Below are positions 1 to 10,037 of a DNA stretch of 53,235 bases, piece by piece. Position 1 is the stretch's first letter, and each line of letters begins with the position of its first letter. The translations under genes and the position numbers were made by a program. This stretch comes from Achromobacter sp. Bel. Lineage in GTDB: Bacteria > Pseudomonadota > Gammaproteobacteria > Burkholderiales > Burkholderiaceae_B. The stretch is taken from NCBI RefSeq assembly GCF_012928505.1, contig NZ_JABBJN010000041.1:1-53235 (forward strand). The letters are read 5' to 3'. Under the pieces are notes generated by a model. The model had not been told where the DNA came from. It worked only from the letters and a program-made list of their open reading frames with translations, and did not search any database.

Positions 1-1182
<1,182 letters not shown>

Positions 1183-1486
1183 AACAACTCCAGCGGCAGC
1201 CCGTCGCTCAAGTTGAGAGACTCCAATCCAGGCGGACGAATAAGGAGAAAAGGGAAGCGCCCTGATGGGCGAAGCTTGGCAGCGAAGGGCCTAGCGGACG
1301 TGTGCAGATTGGCAAAGCACACAGGGCGATTGTAGCTGATGTGGCATTGCAGCACCGGGGGTTTTTTTGCTGGGCGGTATCACCACGTAACATATTGCAT
1401 CGCCTATGCACGAAATAAGTGTTTTCCCTAGGCGGCACTCCCTATAATCCCTGCGCTTATATCCATTTGAAGAATAAAGGATCGCT
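1183..1486. other. Divergent promoter region between rhlE and the ydgA-like gene
   Basis: 304 bases without a gene. Rightward, a perfect TATAAT lies at 1443-1448, about 40 bases before the ydgA-like start, with AAAGGA as ribosome-binding site near 1475-1480. Leftward, TACAAT at 1329-1334 is a possible -10 box for rhlE and would give a leader of about 140 bases. Neither has a convincing -35 box. A weak stem (GTGTGC/GCACAC, around 1299-1321) lies in the rhlE leader. No conserved RNA family was recognised. Confidence 0.5.
1443..1448 (+). promoter_or_regulatory. Probable -10 box of the ydgA-like gene
   Basis: Perfect TATAAT hexamer about 40 bases upstream of the start codon. The sequence 16-18 bases further upstream does not resemble TTGACA, so only the -10 element is supported. 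Confidence 0.45.
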
Positions 1487-2959
1487 ATGAAGAAATCGGC
1501 ATTAGTGGGTGTCGTTGTCGTACTGGGTGCAGTGTGGACCGGCACGGCCTGGTACACGGGCCAGAAGGCCGAGGACTTCGTCAATCAGTCGATCGCGAAC
1601 GCCAACGACAGCCTGAAGACGTTTAGCGACAAGTGGGGCATCGCGTCCAAGGTCGAGTTGGTGTCGTTCGAGCGCGGCGTGTTTTCGTCTACCGCGCGCT
1701 ACCGCGTGAAGTTCACCGCGCCGGCCACCGAAGGCAAGCCGGCCGAAGATCGCGACGTACTGTTCGTCGAGCACCTGAGCCACGGCCCCCTGCCCCTGTC
1801 CAACCTGAAGACGGGCGCCTTCGTGCCGGCCATGGTGGCCAGCGACTTCGCGTTGGAAGAGACCCCGGCCGTCAAGGAATGGTTCGCCGCCGCCAAGGGC
1901 GCCACGCCGCTGACCGGCCACTACAGCGTCAGCTACGCCAAGAACATCACGGGCACGTTCAACCTGGCGCCGGTGGAAGTCGCCAAGGGCGACACGAACC
2001 TGAGCTTCTCGGGCATGACCGGCAACGTCGAATACGCCACGGGCACGAAGCACGGCGTGGTCGACCTGAAGACGGACAAGCTGGTGCTGTCCGGCCAGTC
2101 GGAGAACAGCGACATCGTCAGCATGGCCCTGCAAGGCATCACGCTGACCAGCGACATGACGCCGGCCTCCAACGACATGTACGTGGGCAGCCAGAAGGTG
2201 ACGTTCAAGGATTGGACGATCACGTCCAAGGAAAAGCCGCCTGTCCAGTTCAAGGACACCACGATCGCCGTGGACGTGACCGAAGCCAATTCGCTCATGG
2301 GCGCCAAGATGGCCATGGACTTCGGCATGATCAACGTGCAGGCCAAGGACATGGCCGGCATGAAGCTGGCCATCGACGTGCAGAAGCTGGACTCCAAGGC
2401 GTTCAAGGCATTGAACGACGTCTACGAAGCCGCTTCGCGCCGCATGATGCAAAGCAAGGGCGAGGAACAGACGCCGCAGTTCACGCCGGAAGAGCAGCAG
2501 GTCCTGAAAACCAACGTCGAACTGCTGCTGGCCGGCAATCCGACGCTCGCCGTGTCGCCGCTGGAAGTGCGTACGGCCAACGGCACCTCCACGTTCAACC
2601 TGAACCTGGACCTGACCAAGCCGGCCTCCATGGAAGGTGAATTCACGGATACGCTGACGCAGGCGATTCGCAAGCTGGACGCCAAGGTGGTGCTGTCCAA
2701 AGGCAACCTGAGCGACCTGATGGCGATCGAACCGCAGATGCGCGGCGTGCCGGCCGAGCAAGCCGCCCAGACCGCCAAGGGCCAGGCCGAAATGGTCGGC
2801 ACCATGGCGGCCGCGATGGGCATGGCCAAGGTCGAGAACAACAACATCGTTTCGTACCTGAACTACGCTGACGGCCAGGTCGACTTCAACGGCAAGAAGA
2901 TGCCGGTCGAGCAGTTCCTGATGATGGTGATGAGCGGCGCGATGGGTGGCGCGCGCTAA
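1487..2959 (+). CDS. YdgA/DUF945 family protein
   Basis: 490-residue protein of the YdgA (DUF945) family, whose members are secreted or inner-membrane anchored and whose biochemical role is not established. The N-terminus has two lysines and then one hydrophobic segment (residues 5-22), best read as an uncleaved anchor or signal peptide. The rest is hydrophilic beta-rich repeats with many Thr/Ser/Asp residues, typical of the family, and no catalytic motif is visible. Length matches E. coli YdgA (about 500). The start has AAAGGA 7-12 bases upstream. The gene stands alone between a TATAAT promoter element and a strong terminator at 2987-3028. Confidence 0.85.
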   Translation: MKKSALVGVVVVLGAVWTGTAWYTGQKAEDFVNQSIANANDSLKTFSDKWGIASKVELVSFERGVFSSTARYRVKFTAPATEGKPAEDRDVLFVEHLSHGPLPLSNLKTGAFVPAMVASDFALEETPAVKEWFAAAKGATPLTGHYSVSYAKNITGTFNLAPVEVAKGDTNLSFSGMTGNVEYATGTKHGVVDLKTDKLVLSGQSENSDIVSMALQGITLTSDMTPASNDMYVGSQKVTFKDWTITSKEKPPVQFKDTTIAVDVTEANSLMGAKMAMDFGMINVQAKDMAGMKLAIDVQKLDSKAFKALNDVYEAASRRMMQSKGEEQTPQFTPEEQQVLKTNVELLLAGNPTLAVSPLEVRTANGTSTFNLNLDLTKPASMEGEFTDTLTQAIRKLDAKVVLSKGNLSDLMAIEPQMRGVPAEQAAQTAKGQAEMVGTMAAAMGMAKVENNNIVSYLNYADGQVDFNGKKMPVEQFLMMVMSGAMGGAR

Positions 2960-2986
2960 GGCGCGGGTACCGCAATCCACGCAACG

Positions 2987-3028
2987 AAAAAAAGGCCGCC
3001 GCGCCGATGGGCGCGGCGGCCTTTTTTT
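2987..3028. terminator. Strong bidirectional rho-independent terminator
   Basis: A perfect 12-bp GC stem (2994-3005 with 3010-3021) around a GATG loop, with a run of seven A on the left and seven T on the right. It ends the ydgA-like transcript and, on the other strand, the peptide ABC/amidohydrolase operon, which converges here. Confidence 0.95.
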
Positions 3029-3050
3029 ATCGCCGGGGCGTTGATATTTG

Positions 3051-4259
3051 CTAGAACGGCAAGGCGCCCGCCGCCAGTTCCCCGTTGCGCAGCACCGCCA
3101 CATGGAAGCGCTTGTCGGCCGCTTTCAGGATGTCTTCCGTGGGGTCGCCCTGCACCAGCAGCAGGTCGGCGACTTTTCCCTCGGCGATGATGCCGTGCTG
3201 ATCCAGGCCCATGAGGTCATGGCCGCGCGACGTGCCGGCGATCAGCGCGTCCACCGGCGTCATGCCGAACTCCACCATGTAGGCCAGTTCCATGGCGTTT
3301 TCGCCATGCAGGTTGAATGGCGTGCCGGCGTCCGTGCCCATCGCGATCCGGCCGCCGGCCTTGTAGTACATCTGGAACGACTCGCGGTGGCGCTGTTCCA
3401 CCGCCCGCGCCTTTTCCACGGCATAGGCCGGGATGCCGTTGTCGGCGTTGGCGATGATGTTGCGCACGGCGGCGATGGTGGGCACCAGGTACGTCTGGGC
3501 CTCCAGCATTTCGCGCAGGCAGTCATCGTCCATGAAGATGCCGTGCTCGATGGAATCGATGCCGGCGCGAACCGCGTTCAGGATGCCTTGCGTGCCCTGC
3601 GCGTGGCTGGCGGTGCTTTTACGGAAGCGCTTGGCTTCATGCACGCCCGCCTTCATTTCGTCGAAACTGTAGTGCGCGTCCATCGGGCTGACGCCCGGCG
3701 TCATGACGCCACCGGTCGCCATGATCTTCACCAGGTCGCAGCCGGCGTGCACCTGTTCGCGCACGGCCTTGATGACGTCTTCACAGCCGTCGGCGATGCG
3801 GCCGATGCGGTTGCCGTGTCCGCCCGTCATGCAGATGATGCGGCCCGACGCCTTGATGGTGGGGCCAGGGAACACGCCGCGCGCGATCGCGTCGCGCACG
3901 CCGAATTCCAGATAGTCCTTGCCGCCGCAATCGCGCAGCGCCGTGACGCCGCCGCGCAGGCTGGCCTGGGCGTTTTCCAGCGCGGTCAGCGTGATCTGGG
4001 CGGGGCCTTGCTTGCTTAACTGCGCGTTGGGGTCAGCGCCGCCGGTGTAGACCAGGTGGACATGGCAATCCGCCAGGCTGGGCATCAGCGTCATGCCCGC
4101 CGTATTGACCCGCGCGCCGGCGTAGCCGTCGAATTCGCCCGCCGGCGCCACGCGCGCCACCCGCTGGCCGTCGACCAGCACGCCGTGGCCTTGCAGCATC
4201 TTGCCCTCGCCATCGAATACCTGTCCGCCGATGAAGAGGGTCTGTCGTGTCGCCGTCAT
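3051..4259 (-). CDS. Metal-dependent amidohydrolase, probable dipeptidase-like
   Basis: 402-residue amidohydrolase-superfamily enzyme with a TIM-barrel metal centre. Visible ligands are H66-x-H68 (DCHVHLV), K178 (DLVKIMATGG, likely the carboxylated bridging lysine), H219 (TASHAQG), H239 (SIEHGIF) and D310 (MGTDAG). That set matches the imidazolonepropionase / Xaa-Pro or Xaa-Arg dipeptidase-like group; the substrate cannot be read from sequence. It is the last gene of a leftward operon whose other members import peptides, 25 bases after the ATPase gene, so cleavage of an imported peptide or N-acyl amino acid is a reasonable inference. No signal peptide is seen, so it should be cytoplasmic. The start has CGGAGCGAG just upstream. 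Confidence 0.82.
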   Translation of the reverse strand: MTATRQTLFIGGQVFDGEGKMLQGHGVLVDGQRVARVAPAGEFDGYAGARVNTAGMTLMPSLADCHVHLVYTGGADPNAQLSKQGPAQITLTALENAQASLRGGVTALRDCGGKDYLEFGVRDAIARGVFPGPTIKASGRIICMTGGHGNRIGRIADGCEDVIKAVREQVHAGCDLVKIMATGGVMTPGVSPMDAHYSFDEMKAGVHEAKRFRKSTASHAQGTQGILNAVRAGIDSIEHGIFMDDDCLREMLEAQTYLVPTIAAVRNIIANADNGIPAYAVEKARAVEQRHRESFQMYYKAGGRIAMGTDAGTPFNLHGENAMELAYMVEFGMTPVDALIAGTSRGHDLMGLDQHGIIAEGKVADLLLVQGDPTEDILKAADKRFHVAVLRNGELAAGALPF

Positions 4260-4284
4260 GTCTCGCTCCGGTTGCGCTCAGGCG

Positions 4285-6015
4285 TCAGCCTTCCACCACG
4301 TCCAGCCCCTGGCGGGACATGGATTGCAGGCGGGGCATCAATCCAAGCAGGTGTTGGCTATAGGGGTGTTGCGGATGGTCGAACAGGCTTTCCGTTTCGG
4401 CCACTTCCAGCAGTTCGCCGTAGCGCATCACGCCGACGCGGTCGCACATCTGGCGGATCACCGGCAGGTCATGGCTGATGAACAGCATGGTCAGGCCCAG
4501 CTCTTCCTGCAGGTCTTTCAGCAGGTTCAGGATCTGCGCCTGGATGGACACGTCCAGCGCGGAAGTGGGTTCGTCGCAGATCAGGAAGCGCGGACGCGTG
4601 GCCAGCGCGCGGGCGATGCAGATGCGCTGGCGCTGTCCGCCCGAGAATTCGTGCGGGAAGCGCTCGGCCGCCCGGTCACCCAGACCCACCACGTCCAGCA
4701 GGTCCGCCACGATGCGGCGGGCCTCGGCTTCGCTTGCGGCCAGCTTGTGAAAGCGGATGGGCTCGGCCACGATGTCCAGCACGCGCATGCGCGGATTGAG
4801 CGACGAGAACGGATCCTGGAAGATCATCTGGATCTGGCGCCGGAACGGATTAAGCTGCTTTTCGCCCTTGAGGGCGGTCAGGTCGGTGCCGCCGAACGTG
4901 ACCGATCCTTCCGAGGGCGTGTACAGCCCCGAGATCAGCCGTGCCACGGTGGATTTGCCGGACCCGGATTCGCCCACCAGTCCGAAGACCTCGCCTTCAC
5001 CGATCGAGAAGTTCACGCGCTTGACCGCGTCCAGCGTGCGCTGGTTGCGTTTGAACAGCGCGCTCTTGAGCACGAAGCGCATGGAGAGGTCCTGCACCTG
5101 CACCAGCGGGCCGCCGGTATGCGCGCCGAAGTCGCGCCGTTGGCCCAGCCAGTGCGTGGCCAGGTCCAGGGGCTGCGACGGCGTCTTCACGTCTTCAATG
5201 TAGGTGACCAGCGGAAAGCGCTTGAGCTTGATGTCCGGGCGCGGCACGGCCGAGATCAGGCTGCGGGTGTAGGGGTGGTCGGGGTCGCCCAGGATCTTGG
5301 CGGTGGGGCCTTGTTCCACGAGCTTGCCGTGATACAGCACCGCCACGCGGTCGGTGACGTCCGCGATCACGCCCATGTCGTGCGTGATGATGATCATGCC
5401 GACCTGCTCTTCGCGGCACAGCTTTTTCAAGAGCTCGAGGATCTGCGCCTGGATGGAGACGTCCAGCGCGGTGGTGGGCTCGTCGGCGATGATCACCTCG
5501 GGCTCGCAGCACAGCGCCAGCGCGATCACCACGCGTTGCCGCATGCCGCCCGAAAACTGGTGGGGGTACTGCTGCACGCGCAGCTCGGGCTGGTCGATAC
5601 CGACCTGCACCAGCAGCTGCACCGCGCGTTTCTTGGCTTCGGCATGCGACAGATTCAGGTGCACCTGCATGGTTTCGACCAACTGGCTTTCCACCGTCTG
5701 CAAGGGGTCCAGCGAGGTCAGCGGATCCTGGAAGATCATGCCGATGCGGCGTCCGCGCACGCGGCGTTTCTGCGCCGGCGTCAGCGTGTCGATGCGTTCG
5801 CCATTGAGCAGCACCGCGCCGCCGGCCAGGCGCCCGGGCGCTTCCAGCAGGCCGATCACCGCGTTACCGATGGTGGACTTGCCCGCGCCGGATTCACCGA
5901 CCACGCCCAGGATCTCGCCTTTTTCCAGGGACAGCGATACGCCGTCCACCGCCACGAGCGTGCCGCGGCGGCTGGGGAATTCAATACGGATGTCTTCGAT
6001 GTTCAACAGGGCCAT
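4285..6015 (-). CDS. Peptide ABC transporter, double ATP-binding protein (DppD-DppF fusion type)
   Basis: 576 residues with two complete nucleotide-binding domains in tandem that energise peptide import. The first has Walker A GESGAGKST (40-48), signature FSGGMRQRV and Walker B IIADEPTTALD. The second has GESGSGKST, FSGGQRQRI and FLICDEPTSALD. Each is followed by the oligopeptide/dipeptide-type C-terminal extension with HPYTRSL or HPYSQHL. One polypeptide therefore replaces separate DppD and DppF, as in GsiA. The start at MALLNIEDIRIEF (6015) is preferred over longer in-frame options because it matches the family and lies 7 bases after the permease stop. Confidence 0.93.
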   Translation of the reverse strand: MALLNIEDIRIEFPSRRGTLVAVDGVSLSLEKGEILGVVGESGAGKSTIGNAVIGLLEAPGRLAGGAVLLNGERIDTLTPAQKRRVRGRRIGMIFQDPLTSLDPLQTVESQLVETMQVHLNLSHAEAKKRAVQLLVQVGIDQPELRVQQYPHQFSGGMRQRVVIALALCCEPEVIIADEPTTALDVSIQAQILELLKKLCREEQVGMIIITHDMGVIADVTDRVAVLYHGKLVEQGPTAKILGDPDHPYTRSLISAVPRPDIKLKRFPLVTYIEDVKTPSQPLDLATHWLGQRRDFGAHTGGPLVQVQDLSMRFVLKSALFKRNQRTLDAVKRVNFSIGEGEVFGLVGESGSGKSTVARLISGLYTPSEGSVTFGGTDLTALKGEKQLNPFRRQIQMIFQDPFSSLNPRMRVLDIVAEPIRFHKLAASEAEARRIVADLLDVVGLGDRAAERFPHEFSGGQRQRICIARALATRPRFLICDEPTSALDVSIQAQILNLLKDLQEELGLTMLFISHDLPVIRQMCDRVGVMRYGELLEVAETESLFDHPQHPYSQHLLGLMPRLQSMSRQGLDVVEG

Positions 6016-6022
6016 GACGTCC

Positions 6023-6949
6023 TCAGCGCAGCTTGGGGTTGAGCGCGTCGCGCAGCCAGTCGCCCAGCAGGTTGACCGATAGCACCAGCGCCACCAGCGC
6101 AATGCCGGGGAAGATCGATATCCACCACATGCCCGAGAACAAGTAGCTGTTGCCGATGCGGATCAGCGTGCCCAGCGACGGCGACGTGACCGGCACGCCG
6201 ACGCCCAGGAACGACAGCGTGGCTTCGGTAATGATGGCGATCGCCAGGTGGATGGTGGCGATGACCAGCACCGGCCCCATGACGTTGGGCAGAATGTGGC
6301 GGCGCAGGATGGTGACGGGGCCGATGCCGATGAGACGTGCGGCCTGCACGTATTCCTTGTTGCGTTCCACCAGCGTGGAGCCGCGCACGGTGCGCGCGTA
6401 CTGCACCCAGCCGGAAATGCCGATGGCGAAGATCAGCACATACAGGGCCAGCTGGTCATGCATGTCGCGTGGTAGAAGGCCGCGCGCTACGCCGTCGATC
6501 AGCAGCGCGACGAGGATGGCGGGAAACGACAGCTGCACGTCGGCGATGCGCATGATGAAGCTGTCGATGCGGCCGCCGGCATAGCCGCTGATGAGGCCGA
6601 GCGTCACGCCCAGCACCATCGAGAAGAGCACCGAGGCAAACCCGACCAGCAGCGATACGCGAGAGCCATACAGCACGGCCGACAGGATGTCGCGGCCCTG
6701 GTCGTCGGTGCCCAGCAGGAAATCGGGGCTGCCGCCCTCTTCCCAGGCCGGTGGCGTGTTGGCGTCCATGATGCTGAGCGACGCCAGGTCGAAGGGGTTG
6801 TGCGGCGCGATGATGGGCGCGAACAGCGCACCCAGCAGGATGGCCAGCGTCACGGCGGCGGCAATCATGGCGCCGGGCGAACGCTTGAAGCTGTGCCACA
6901 GGTCGCTGTCGGCGGCGCGGGCAAACATTGGAGCGATGCGAGCAATCAT
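6023..6949 (-). CDS. Peptide ABC transporter permease, DppC type
   Basis: 308-residue inner-membrane permease of the oligopeptide/dipeptide class. It has a cytoplasmic N-terminus, a first membrane helix near residues 30-50 followed by the NPFDLASL region typical of DppC/OppC, and five further helices. The EAA coupling loop (EYVQAARLIGIG) contacts the ATPase. AAGGAAA precedes the start. It lies between the DppB-like gene (9 bases away) and the double ATPase (7 bases away), so all are one transcript. Confidence 0.93.
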   Translation of the reverse strand: MIARIAPMFARAADSDLWHSFKRSPGAMIAAAVTLAILLGALFAPIIAPHNPFDLASLSIMDANTPPAWEEGGSPDFLLGTDDQGRDILSAVLYGSRVSLLVGFASVLFSMVLGVTLGLISGYAGGRIDSFIMRIADVQLSFPAILVALLIDGVARGLLPRDMHDQLALYVLIFAIGISGWVQYARTVRGSTLVERNKEYVQAARLIGIGPVTILRRHILPNVMGPVLVIATIHLAIAIITEATLSFLGVGVPVTSPSLGTLIRIGNSYLFSGMWWISIFPGIALVALVLSVNLLGDWLRDALNPKLR

Positions 6950-6958
6950 GTGATTTCC

Positions 6959-7930
6959 TTATTTGCTCTGCACGCGCAGACGCGGGTCCACGGCGAAATA
7001 CAGCAGGTCGACGACCAGATTGATGACGACGAACATGAACGCGATCAGCACCAGGTAGGCCGCCATCACAGGAATGTCCACCATGCTGATCGCCTGGATG
7101 AACAGCAGGCCCATGCCGGGCCACTGGAACACGGTTTCGGTGATGATCGCGAACGCGATGATCGACCCCAGTTGCAGGCCGGTGATGGTGATGACGGGCA
7201 CCATCGTGTTCTTGAGCGCGTGGCGGAAATTGATCAAGCGTTCCGGCAGGCCGCGGGCGCGCGCGAACTTGATGAAGTCGGCGCGCAGCACCTCCAGCAT
7301 CTCGGCGCGCACCAGGCGCATGATCAGGGTCATCTGGAACAGCGCCAGCGTGATGGCCGGCATGATCAGCGCGAGCCAGCCTGACTTGGTCAAAAAGCCG
7401 GTGGTCCACCACCCCAGGCTGACGACGTCGCCGCGCCCGAAGCTGGGCAGCCATCGCAGCTGCACGCCGAAGACCAGGATGAGCAGGATGCCGATCAGGA
7501 ACGTGGGCAGCGAAATGCCGGCCAGCGAGATTGCCATGAAGGCCTTGGACAGCACGCCGTGCCGCTTGAGCGCGGTGTAGATGCCCATCGGAATGCCCAG
7601 CGCCAACGCCATGACGGCGGACACGAAAGACAGTTCCAGCGTGGCGGGCATGCGTTCTTCAAGCAGTTCGCTGACGGGCCGGCGCTGGCGGTACGAGATA
7701 CCGAAGTCGCCCTGCACCGCATTGCCGACGAAGCGGGCGAACTGCACCACGAAGGGATCGTCCAGGCCGAGCTCGACACGCAGCTGCGCGCGTTGTTCAG
7801 GCGTGGTGTCCTGGCCGACCATGCTGGCGATCGGGTCGCCCACATAGCGGAACATGGAGAACGCGATCAGCGCCACCGTCAACATCACCAGCACCGACTG
7901 GATAAGCCGTTGCGCAATAAAGGAAAGCAT
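6959..7930 (-). CDS. Peptide ABC transporter permease, DppB type
   Basis: 323-residue inner-membrane permease that pairs with the DppC-like protein to form the channel. It begins with the usual helix (LIQSVLVMLTVALIAF), carries the family GDFGISYRQRRPV segment and an EAA loop (DFIKFARARGLPE), and ends DPRLRVQSK like other DppB proteins. It is separated from the binding-protein gene by 144 bases that include a strong hairpin at 8008-8031. Confidence 0.93.
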   Translation of the reverse strand: MLSFIAQRLIQSVLVMLTVALIAFSMFRYVGDPIASMVGQDTTPEQRAQLRVELGLDDPFVVQFARFVGNAVQGDFGISYRQRRPVSELLEERMPATLELSFVSAVMALALGIPMGIYTALKRHGVLSKAFMAISLAGISLPTFLIGILLILVFGVQLRWLPSFGRGDVVSLGWWTTGFLTKSGWLALIMPAITLALFQMTLIMRLVRAEMLEVLRADFIKFARARGLPERLINFRHALKNTMVPVITITGLQLGSIIAFAIITETVFQWPGMGLLFIQAISMVDIPVMAAYLVLIAFMFVVINLVVDLLYFAVDPRLRVQSK

Positions 7931-8007
7931 TATCAGGTGCCCTCGTTTGCAGATAACGCCGGGCCGCGCGTCCGTTGATGGCGGGAAGCGGGGCTGGGCC
8001 GGGCGCG

Positions 8008-8031
8008 CCCGGACGGCTGTCGCCGTCCGGG
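8008..8031 (-). other. Intercistronic hairpin between binding-protein and permease genes
   Basis: Perfect 10-bp stem (8008-8017 with 8022-8031) with a four-base loop, 44 bases after the binding-protein stop. There is no T run, so it is more likely a 3'-end stabiliser or processing stop that raises binding-protein mRNA over permease mRNA than a full terminator. That role is inferred. Confidence 0.6.
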
Positions 8032-8074
8032 GCTCACATCGTCAGAAAATCAAAGCAGCGATTACGGCAACGGG

Positions 8075-9691
8075 TTACGGCAATACCACGTCGCGCAAGT
8101 CCAGCACGTCGTCGGCGCGCTGGATGACCTTGATGTTGTCCTTCACGCCCCAGGACATCGGCTGCTGGTGCAGCGGCAGATAGCCGAAGTCCGTGCGCAC
8201 GATCTCGAAGGCCTCTTTGATCATGGCGTTGCGCTTGGTCTGATCGGTTTCGACGCCGATCTTGTTGGTCAGGTCGTCGACCTTCTTGTTGCAGTAGCCG
8301 CCCAGGTTGAACTGGCCGGCTGCCGTCTTCGCGTCGCGGCAGGCCGCCAGGTTCAGCAGCGCGTTGTGCGCGTCGGTGGAGCTGGGCGTCCAGCCCAGCA
8401 TGTACATACTGGTCTGGTTGCCTGCCTGCAGCAGGATCTTGCCGAAGTACTTGGACTTGGTCTGCGCCAGCAGGTTGATCTTGATGCCAACGCGGGCCAG
8501 CATGCCGGCGACCGCCTGGCAGACCTTTTCGTCGTTGACGTAGCGGTCGTTCGGGCAGTCCATCGTGACCGTGAAGCCCTTGGGGTAGCCGGCTTCGGCC
8601 AGCAGCTTCTTGGCGCGTTCGGGGTCGGGCTTGTACGGCGCGCCGTAGGAATCGGCATAGCCGTTGATGGCGGTGGCCACCAGCGAACCCAGCGGCTTGG
8701 CCGCGCCGCGCATGATCTTTTCGTTGATGGCCTTGGTGTCGACGGCCAGCACGACGGCTTCGCGCACCTTGGCATCCTTGAAGGGGTTCTTGCCCTTCAC
8801 GTCCGAGAACAGCAGTTCGTCGCGGTCCTGGTCCATGCCGATGAAGATGGCGCGCGCTTCGGGCGCCGTCAGCGGCTTGACGCCCTTGGCGTCTTCCAGG
8901 CGCTTCCAGTCCTGCACGGGCACGGGCTGCACCAGGTCCATTTCGCCGGAGATCAGCGCGGCCACGCGCGTGGCTTCCTGCGTGATCGGCTGGAAGATGA
9001 CTTCGTCGACGTTGGTCTTGATGTCCTTGTTCCAATAGCCGTCATAGCGCTTGAGCACCGTTTTCACATCGGGCTGGCGCGAGACCAGCATGAAGGGGCC
9101 GGTGCCGTTGGCGTTCAGGTTGGCGTAGTTGCCCTGGTTGTCGCCTTTGACGTTGGTGGCTTCGGTGGTCTTGTTCTTCTCGGCCCACGTCTTGCTCATG
9201 ATGTACAGGAACACCCATTCGCGCGGCAGGATGGGGTTGGGCGTGGGGGTGGTGACTTCAATGGTGTAGTCGTCCACCTTCTTGATGTCGGAGGCCTTGG
9301 CGCCATAGCCCTTCATGTCGGAGCCGGGGGTCAGGCTGCGTTTCCACGAAAAGATCACATCGTCCGCCGTGAAGGGCGAACCGTCATGGAACTTCACGCC
9401 TTTGCGCAGCTTGAACACCCATTTGGTCGGCTCGGGGTTTTCCCAGCTTTCGGCCAGCAAGGGGGTCAGTTTCAGGTTGCCGTCGTAACCGGCCAGGGTT
9501 TCGTAGATGTTGCCTTGGAAGCCCAGCGTGAAGGTCTCGTTCAAGGCCATCGGGTCCATCGACGTGGCGTCGCCTTGATAGGACCAGTGGAACGTCTTGG
9601 CGGCCGCGCCGGCGCTGAATGCCAGCGATGCTGCAACGGCAGCCGCGAGCGCAGCTTGCTTTAGGTGGGGGAAAGTACGCATAGCCCTCAT
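8075..9691 (-). CDS. Peptide ABC transporter substrate-binding protein (family 5)
   Basis: 538-residue periplasmic receptor for peptides or similar solutes, first gene of the operon. A Sec signal peptide (residues 1-31, ending SAGAAAK) is followed by the family 5 opening FHWSYQGDATSMDP and the internal pattern GSPFTADDVIFSWKR. Length is normal for DppA/OppA proteins. Two starts are possible: ATG 9691 (GGAG very close) and ATG 9682 (AGGG 4-7 bases upstream); they differ by three residues. Transcription should begin near 9927 from the promoter at 9934-9961. The ligand cannot be deduced; the linked amidohydrolase suggests a small peptide or N-substituted amino acid. Confidence 0.93.
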   Translation of the reverse strand: MRAMRTFPHLKQAALAAAVAASLAFSAGAAAKTFHWSYQGDATSMDPMALNETFTLGFQGNIYETLAGYDGNLKLTPLLAESWENPEPTKWVFKLRKGVKFHDGSPFTADDVIFSWKRSLTPGSDMKGYGAKASDIKKVDDYTIEVTTPTPNPILPREWVFLYIMSKTWAEKNKTTEATNVKGDNQGNYANLNANGTGPFMLVSRQPDVKTVLKRYDGYWNKDIKTNVDEVIFQPITQEATRVAALISGEMDLVQPVPVQDWKRLEDAKGVKPLTAPEARAIFIGMDQDRDELLFSDVKGKNPFKDAKVREAVVLAVDTKAINEKIMRGAAKPLGSLVATAINGYADSYGAPYKPDPERAKKLLAEAGYPKGFTVTMDCPNDRYVNDEKVCQAVAGMLARVGIKINLLAQTKSKYFGKILLQAGNQTSMYMLGWTPSSTDAHNALLNLAACRDAKTAAGQFNLGGYCNKKVDDLTNKIGVETDQTKRNAMIKEAFEIVRTDFGYLPLHQQPMSWGVKDNIKVIQRADDVLDLRDVVLP

Positions 9692-9731
9692 GCTCCGTGT
9701 GGTGCGCGGATCGCGCGACAGAAGTGACAGG

Positions 9732-9757
9732 GCCCCGGCCCCATCGGGATCCGGGGC
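9732..9757 (-). other. Hairpin in the 5' leader of the peptide ABC operon
   Basis: GCCCCGG at 9732-9738 pairs with CCGGGGC at 9751-9757, and an inner CCC/GGG pair closes an ATC loop. It lies in the transcribed leader, away from the ribosome-binding site. No known riboswitch class was recognised. Confidence 0.45.
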
Positions 9758-9933
9758 ATGGCGTTGCTGCTTACGACGAAAGACGGCGTGGGGTCGGATG
9801 GCGCGCGGCGCGGACTGCGCACGGACCGTGGAGGACGATGCCGGGAATCACTGCCGAAGACTTCGACTTCACGATAGACCCAACCCCTTGTGAATGTCAT
9901 GGCGGGGACGGACCGCGCCGATGCAGAACGAAT

Positions 9934-9961
9934 CTTATAGATCGATTCGTTTAAGCGTCAA
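9934..9961 (-). promoter_or_regulatory. Sigma-70 promoter of the peptide ABC operon
   Basis: Reading leftward: TTGACG (9956-9961), a 16-base spacer, then TATAAG (9934-9939). Each hexamer matches consensus at five of six positions. The predicted start of transcription is near 9927. Confidence 0.75.
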
Positions 9962-10037
9962 TCGGTTTGGATTGGGGTTAGTCCGCGCTTGCCGCCGGCG
10001 TTGAATGGTGCGTTCCTCGCCGGGAACGGCGCGGTGA

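Larger units (their letters stand above)
9692..10037 (-). other. Leader and promoter region of the peptide ABC operon
   Basis: 346 bases without a convincing gene. It holds the sigma-70 promoter at 9934-9961 and a leader of about 235 bases with a stable hairpin at 9732-9757 (7-bp GC stem, inner 3-bp stem, 41 bases before the start codon). An open frame at 9688-9900 whose stop overlaps the downstream ATG has no ribosome-binding site. No terminator is seen for the upstream GTPase gene. Confidence 0.55.

Noticed and set aside
1502..3103. 533-codon open frame antisense to the ydgA-like gene
   Set aside because: A GC-rich shadow frame: arginine/histidine/glutamine-rich, no domain, no ribosome-binding site, and the sense frame has family similarity.
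4201..6042. 613-codon open frame antisense to the double ATPase gene
   Set aside because: The sense strand encodes two complete ATPase domains. The antisense product is compositionally typical of such shadows.
9688..9900. 70-codon open frame in the peptide ABC leader whose stop overlaps the binding-protein ATG
   Set aside because: The overlap is attractive for translational coupling, but the ATG is preceded by C-rich sequence with no ribosome-binding site and the product looks random. I kept only the leader as a feature.
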